Shown here: positions 61,785-64,000 of the stretch, one piece after another | How the letters are laid out: the number at the start of each line of letters is the position of its first letter | How positions within the stretch are numbered: position 1 is the first letter of the stretch | Source of the DNA: Luteimonas vadosa | GTDB lineage: Bacteria > Pseudomonadota > Gammaproteobacteria > Xanthomonadales > Xanthomonadaceae | Reading direction: 5' to 3' | Length of the DNA: 64,000 nucleotides | Assembly (NCBI RefSeq): GCF_039543545.1 | Contig: NZ_BAABJY010000002.1 | Location: forward strand, 992,001-1,056,000 | Notes under the pieces: model-generated | What the model was told of the DNA's origin: nothing | Database searches by the model: none | Seen by the model: the letters and a program-made list of their open reading frames with translations, nothing else | Position numbers and translations under genes: made by a program

Positions 61785-62846
61785 TCAGCGACCCGGGACG
61801 CGGCAGCATTGCGCCACGGCTTGTCCGTCAACCGACGAGCCGCCAGTACGGGCGACCTTGACCTGCCAGATGGACGTCGATTCCGGGAAGGACGAATGCA
61901 CGGTCAGGGTGCCGCTTCCGAACGACTTGGTCCCACCGCCCGTGGCGGCGAAGCCGGATGGGCAGGTGGCCCGCAAGGTCGTCTGGCTGCCGGACGGGAT
62001 GCTCGTGGTCAGCGGGCCGTCGACCTGCTGGCATTCCATGGCCGTCGCGGTCGGAGCCATGAAGTAGCCGGCGACGTCGCCCACGACGTGGGTCGGGACT
62101 GCTGAAAAGATCGAGAAATCGAAGGACTGGCCCAGGGTCTGCTTGACGATGATCTCGTTGCCGTTATCGCCGCCTATGACGACGTTCAAGCTGGCGGCAA
62201 AGGGTTGCGGTGCATTGTAGGGATAGACCGTGATGTATCCACCCGAGTGGGATTCGGTCGTGGTGACGTTCATCACGACTGCCGATGCGTTGGCCGGAAC
62301 CCCGCAATCCATGCTTGCGCCACCCTGGGCGACGAAGTCACTTCCGTCGGACACGTAATGGCGCGTCTCGCCGGGCGTCATCGCCCCACCGGCCAAGCGC
62401 GTATCAAGGATGCGGCACGGCACGATCGCCGTGTACACCAGGTCCTCGGACGGGCTGCCCAGCGCATGGATGACGGCGGCCGACGCTTGCGGGTTCGCCA
62501 TCTTGTCGATGATCTGCTCGTCCGTCGCACGCTGGCCCATCAGGGCCGACATCATGCCCTCGAACGTGGTCATGCGTGCCGCACGCTTGATGTTGTGCAA
62601 ATCTGCCTGGGCGAACGTGCTGGCCATTGCCCTGGCCCACTCGCCGCGACCGGTGCCGTACACCGTGGACACGTAGTCCGCCCAACGCCGGACGATGTTG
62701 CCCACGTTCTCTCCCCGCTCCGTCTTCGCCGTGTACTGCGAACCGGCGGACGAAGGCCCGGCGGCCTCGGCGACCTGCGACGTCAGCACGACGCCCCCCA
62801 GGGTGGCAACGAGTGCAGCCGAAATTGCGGTCGTAAGTACCTTCAT
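61785..62846 (-). CDS. Secreted protein of unknown function with a PCRILDTR...DVAGYF module
   Basis: A 353-residue protein with a Sec signal (MKVLTTAISAALVATLGGVV...VAEAAG). The N-terminal third is helical (VGNIVRRWADYVSTVYGTG). From about residue 150 comes a beta-rich module beginning VPCRILDTRLAGG, with ASAVVMNVTTTES, YITVYPYN and ASLNVV, ending VVGDVAGYFMAP. I know this module from many secreted bacterial proteins but cannot name it. The last 75 residues form a small Cys-containing domain (CPSGFAATGGGTKSFGSG, AQCCRVPGR). ATG 62846 was chosen for GGGGAAG and the signal peptide. The gene ends in a strong terminator, so it is monocistronic. Confidence 0.75.
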   Translation of the reverse strand: MKVLTTAISAALVATLGGVVLTSQVAEAAGPSSAGSQYTAKTERGENVGNIVRRWADYVSTVYGTGRGEWARAMASTFAQADLHNIKRAARMTTFEGMMSALMGQRATDEQIIDKMANPQASAAVIHALGSPSEDLVYTAIVPCRILDTRLAGGAMTPGETRHYVSDGSDFVAQGGASMDCGVPANASAVVMNVTTTESHSGGYITVYPYNAPQPFAASLNVVIGGDNGNEIIVKQTLGQSFDFSIFSAVPTHVVGDVAGYFMAPTATAMECQQVDGPLTTSIPSGSQTTLRATCPSGFAATGGGTKSFGSGTLTVHSSFPESTSIWQVKVARTGGSSVDGQAVAQCCRVPGR

Positions 62847-63068
62847 GACTTCCCCTTCCCCTATGAGTCTGGCCGAATGCGAGACCATCCCGCTCGCCCC
62901 TCGTCCCCGTTAAAGCACGTTCCGTGCCAAGTGCCGGAGTGACGACGATCCCAGAATCGGCCACAAAGGGTGCGCCCCGTCACGGTTCGGATGTGCCGCT
63001 GGAACGTTTAAAGGCGACGTTTTTTGTCACTGGCGGGCGACGTTCATGCCACCTGCGGGAATCGGCTG
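62847..63068. other. Intergenic region before the secreted-protein gene
   Basis: A short region with a direct repeat, gccacctgcggg (about 63048) and gtcacctgcggg (about 63076, entering argH). It has no gene and no convincing promoter. Confidence 0.3.
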
Positions 63069-64000
63069 CTAGCTGTCACCTGCGGGCAGTCGCGATTTCA
63101 AGGCCTCCAACCGGAGGTCCCCCGCTCCGCCGGGCGAGACCCGGCCCGCCAGGCTGGCCGCGGGATCGCCGTCCTCCCAGCGCGCGGGGTCGGCTGCCAG
63201 ACGGTAGGCATCCCGGAACGGCATTCCCTCCCTCGCCATGTCGACCGCGAGGTCGGTGGCGTAGAGCGCGGGCTCCAGTGCCGCCCGCATCCGTTCCTGC
63301 CGCCATTCGAGCCGCGCCAGCAGGCCTGGCAGCAGGGACAGGGCCGCCAGGCCGCGTCCGAACCCGTGGAACAGCGCGCCCTTCGACGCCTGCAGGTCCC
63401 GGTGGTATCCGGACGGCAACGACAGCAGTTGCTCGATTTCCGTCCTGGCGGCGGCCACGCTGGCGTGGCTGGCGCGCATCAGTTCGATCACGTCGGGGTT
63501 GCGTTTGTTGGGCATGATCGAACTGCCGGTCGTGTACTGCGCCGGCAGCGCGACGAAACCGAACTCGGCACTGGTGAACAGGCTCAGGTCCCAGGCCAGG
63601 CGGCGCATGTCCAGCGTCGCGCTGGCCAACGCCTCGAGCGCGGCCATCTCGAACTTGCCGCGCGACAGCTGGGCATACATCGGCGACACCTGCAGCCGCG
63701 AAAAGCCCAGCGCCCGGGTCGCAGTGTCGCGCGGCAAGGGCAGGTTCACGCCATAGCCGGCCGCGGTCCCGAGCGGATTGGCGTCGATCCAGCGCAGCGT
63801 ATCGGCGGCACGCGCGGCATCGTCGATGAAGGCCTCGGCCCAGCCCGCCCACCACATGCCCAGGGAGGACACCACGGCACGCTGCAGGTGCGTATAGCCT
63901 GGCATCGGGATGTCCCGTTCCGCCTCCGCGCGTTGCAGCGCGATGCGCGCCAGGTCGGTGCAGGTCGATTGCAGGCGGGCGAGCTTCTCCTTCAGCCACA
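63069..64000 (-). CDS. argH: Argininosuccinate lyase, 5' end outside window
   Basis: About 310 C-terminal residues. The superfamily signature GSSIMPNKRNPDVIELMR is present, with the flexible catalytic Ser in GSS. MPGYTHLQRAVV is the substrate-binding TxxQ/H segment. It cleaves argininosuccinate to arginine and fumarate in the cytoplasm. The C-terminus is short and ends SRLPAGDS. The gene runs in from beyond 64000; a start ATG seen at 63905 is internal (frame open upstream: RAEAERDIP). Confidence 0.93.
   Translation of the reverse strand, partial: WLKEKLARLQSTCTDLARIALQRAEAERDIPMPGYTHLQRAVVSSLGMWWAGWAEAFIDDAARAADTLRWIDANPLGTAAGYGVNLPLPRDTATRALGFSRLQVSPMYAQLSRGKFEMAALEALASATLDMRRLAWDLSLFTSAEFGFVALPAQYTTGSSIMPNKRNPDVIELMRASHASVAAARTEIEQLLSLPSGYHRDLQASKGALFHGFGRGLAALSLLPGLLARLEWRQERMRAALEPALYATDLAVDMAREGMPFRDAYRLAADPARWEDGDPAASLAGRVSPGGAGDLRLEALKSRLPAGDS

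Overview
The window is about two-thirds G+C. Gene content and gene order point to a gammaproteobacterium of the Lysobacteraceae (Xanthomonadaceae), near Lysobacter or Luteimonas. The signs are a his operon led by a TrpR-like regulator, a liu leucine-degradation cluster with leucine dehydrogenase, a fused isobutyryl-CoA mutase, EfpL, a REP-associated tyrosine transposase, and several genes that look leaderless. This placement is inferred from the sequence alone.

Layout. 1-4.6 kb: a truncated M13 metallopeptidase, a class C-like serine hydrolase and a SoxB-like metallophosphatase. 4.6-8.6 kb: a repeat-rich accessory zone with a DUF302 protein, one intact RAYT transposase, a truncated RAYT copy, many REP-like repeats, and an amidohydrolase with an inserted NTF2-like region. 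8.6-10.95 kb: an AT-rich two-gene island (ABC-type ATPase plus DUF4435/TOPRIM protein) that looks like a PARIS-type anti-phage system, lying 47 bases after the stop codon of icmF. 11-14.6 kb: icmF, with a perfect 29-base inverted repeat of the same REP family inside its reading frame.

14.7-38 kb is mainly branched-chain amino acid catabolism: leucine dehydrogenase, LiuA, thiolase, LiuB, LiuC, LiuD, LiuE and an HSD10-like dehydrogenase. Between them lie a NarL-type two-component pair, two small Ala-rich lipoproteins, a bactofilin with its zinc-ribbon partner, Fur-controlled feoAB and a GGDEF/EAL protein coupled to liuE. With branched-chain ketoacid dehydrogenase supplied from elsewhere, these enzymes would take leucine to acetyl-CoA and acetoacetate.

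38-50 kb: EfpL, a divergent D-2-hydroxyglutarate dehydrogenase/serA pair, a Nudix hydrolase, two APC transporters, the mtnB-mtnD-mtnC block of methionine salvage, a C13 peptidase-like lipoprotein and a 7TM diguanylate cyclase. 50-61 kb, all on the minus strand: hisS, an aromatic amino acid ammonia-lyase, a HisR-like regulator and the compact operon hisG-D-C-B-H-A-F-IE. The promoter before hisR carries an imperfect palindrome exactly in its spacer. The window ends with tRNA-Pro(CGG), a secreted protein of unknown function and the 3' part of argH.
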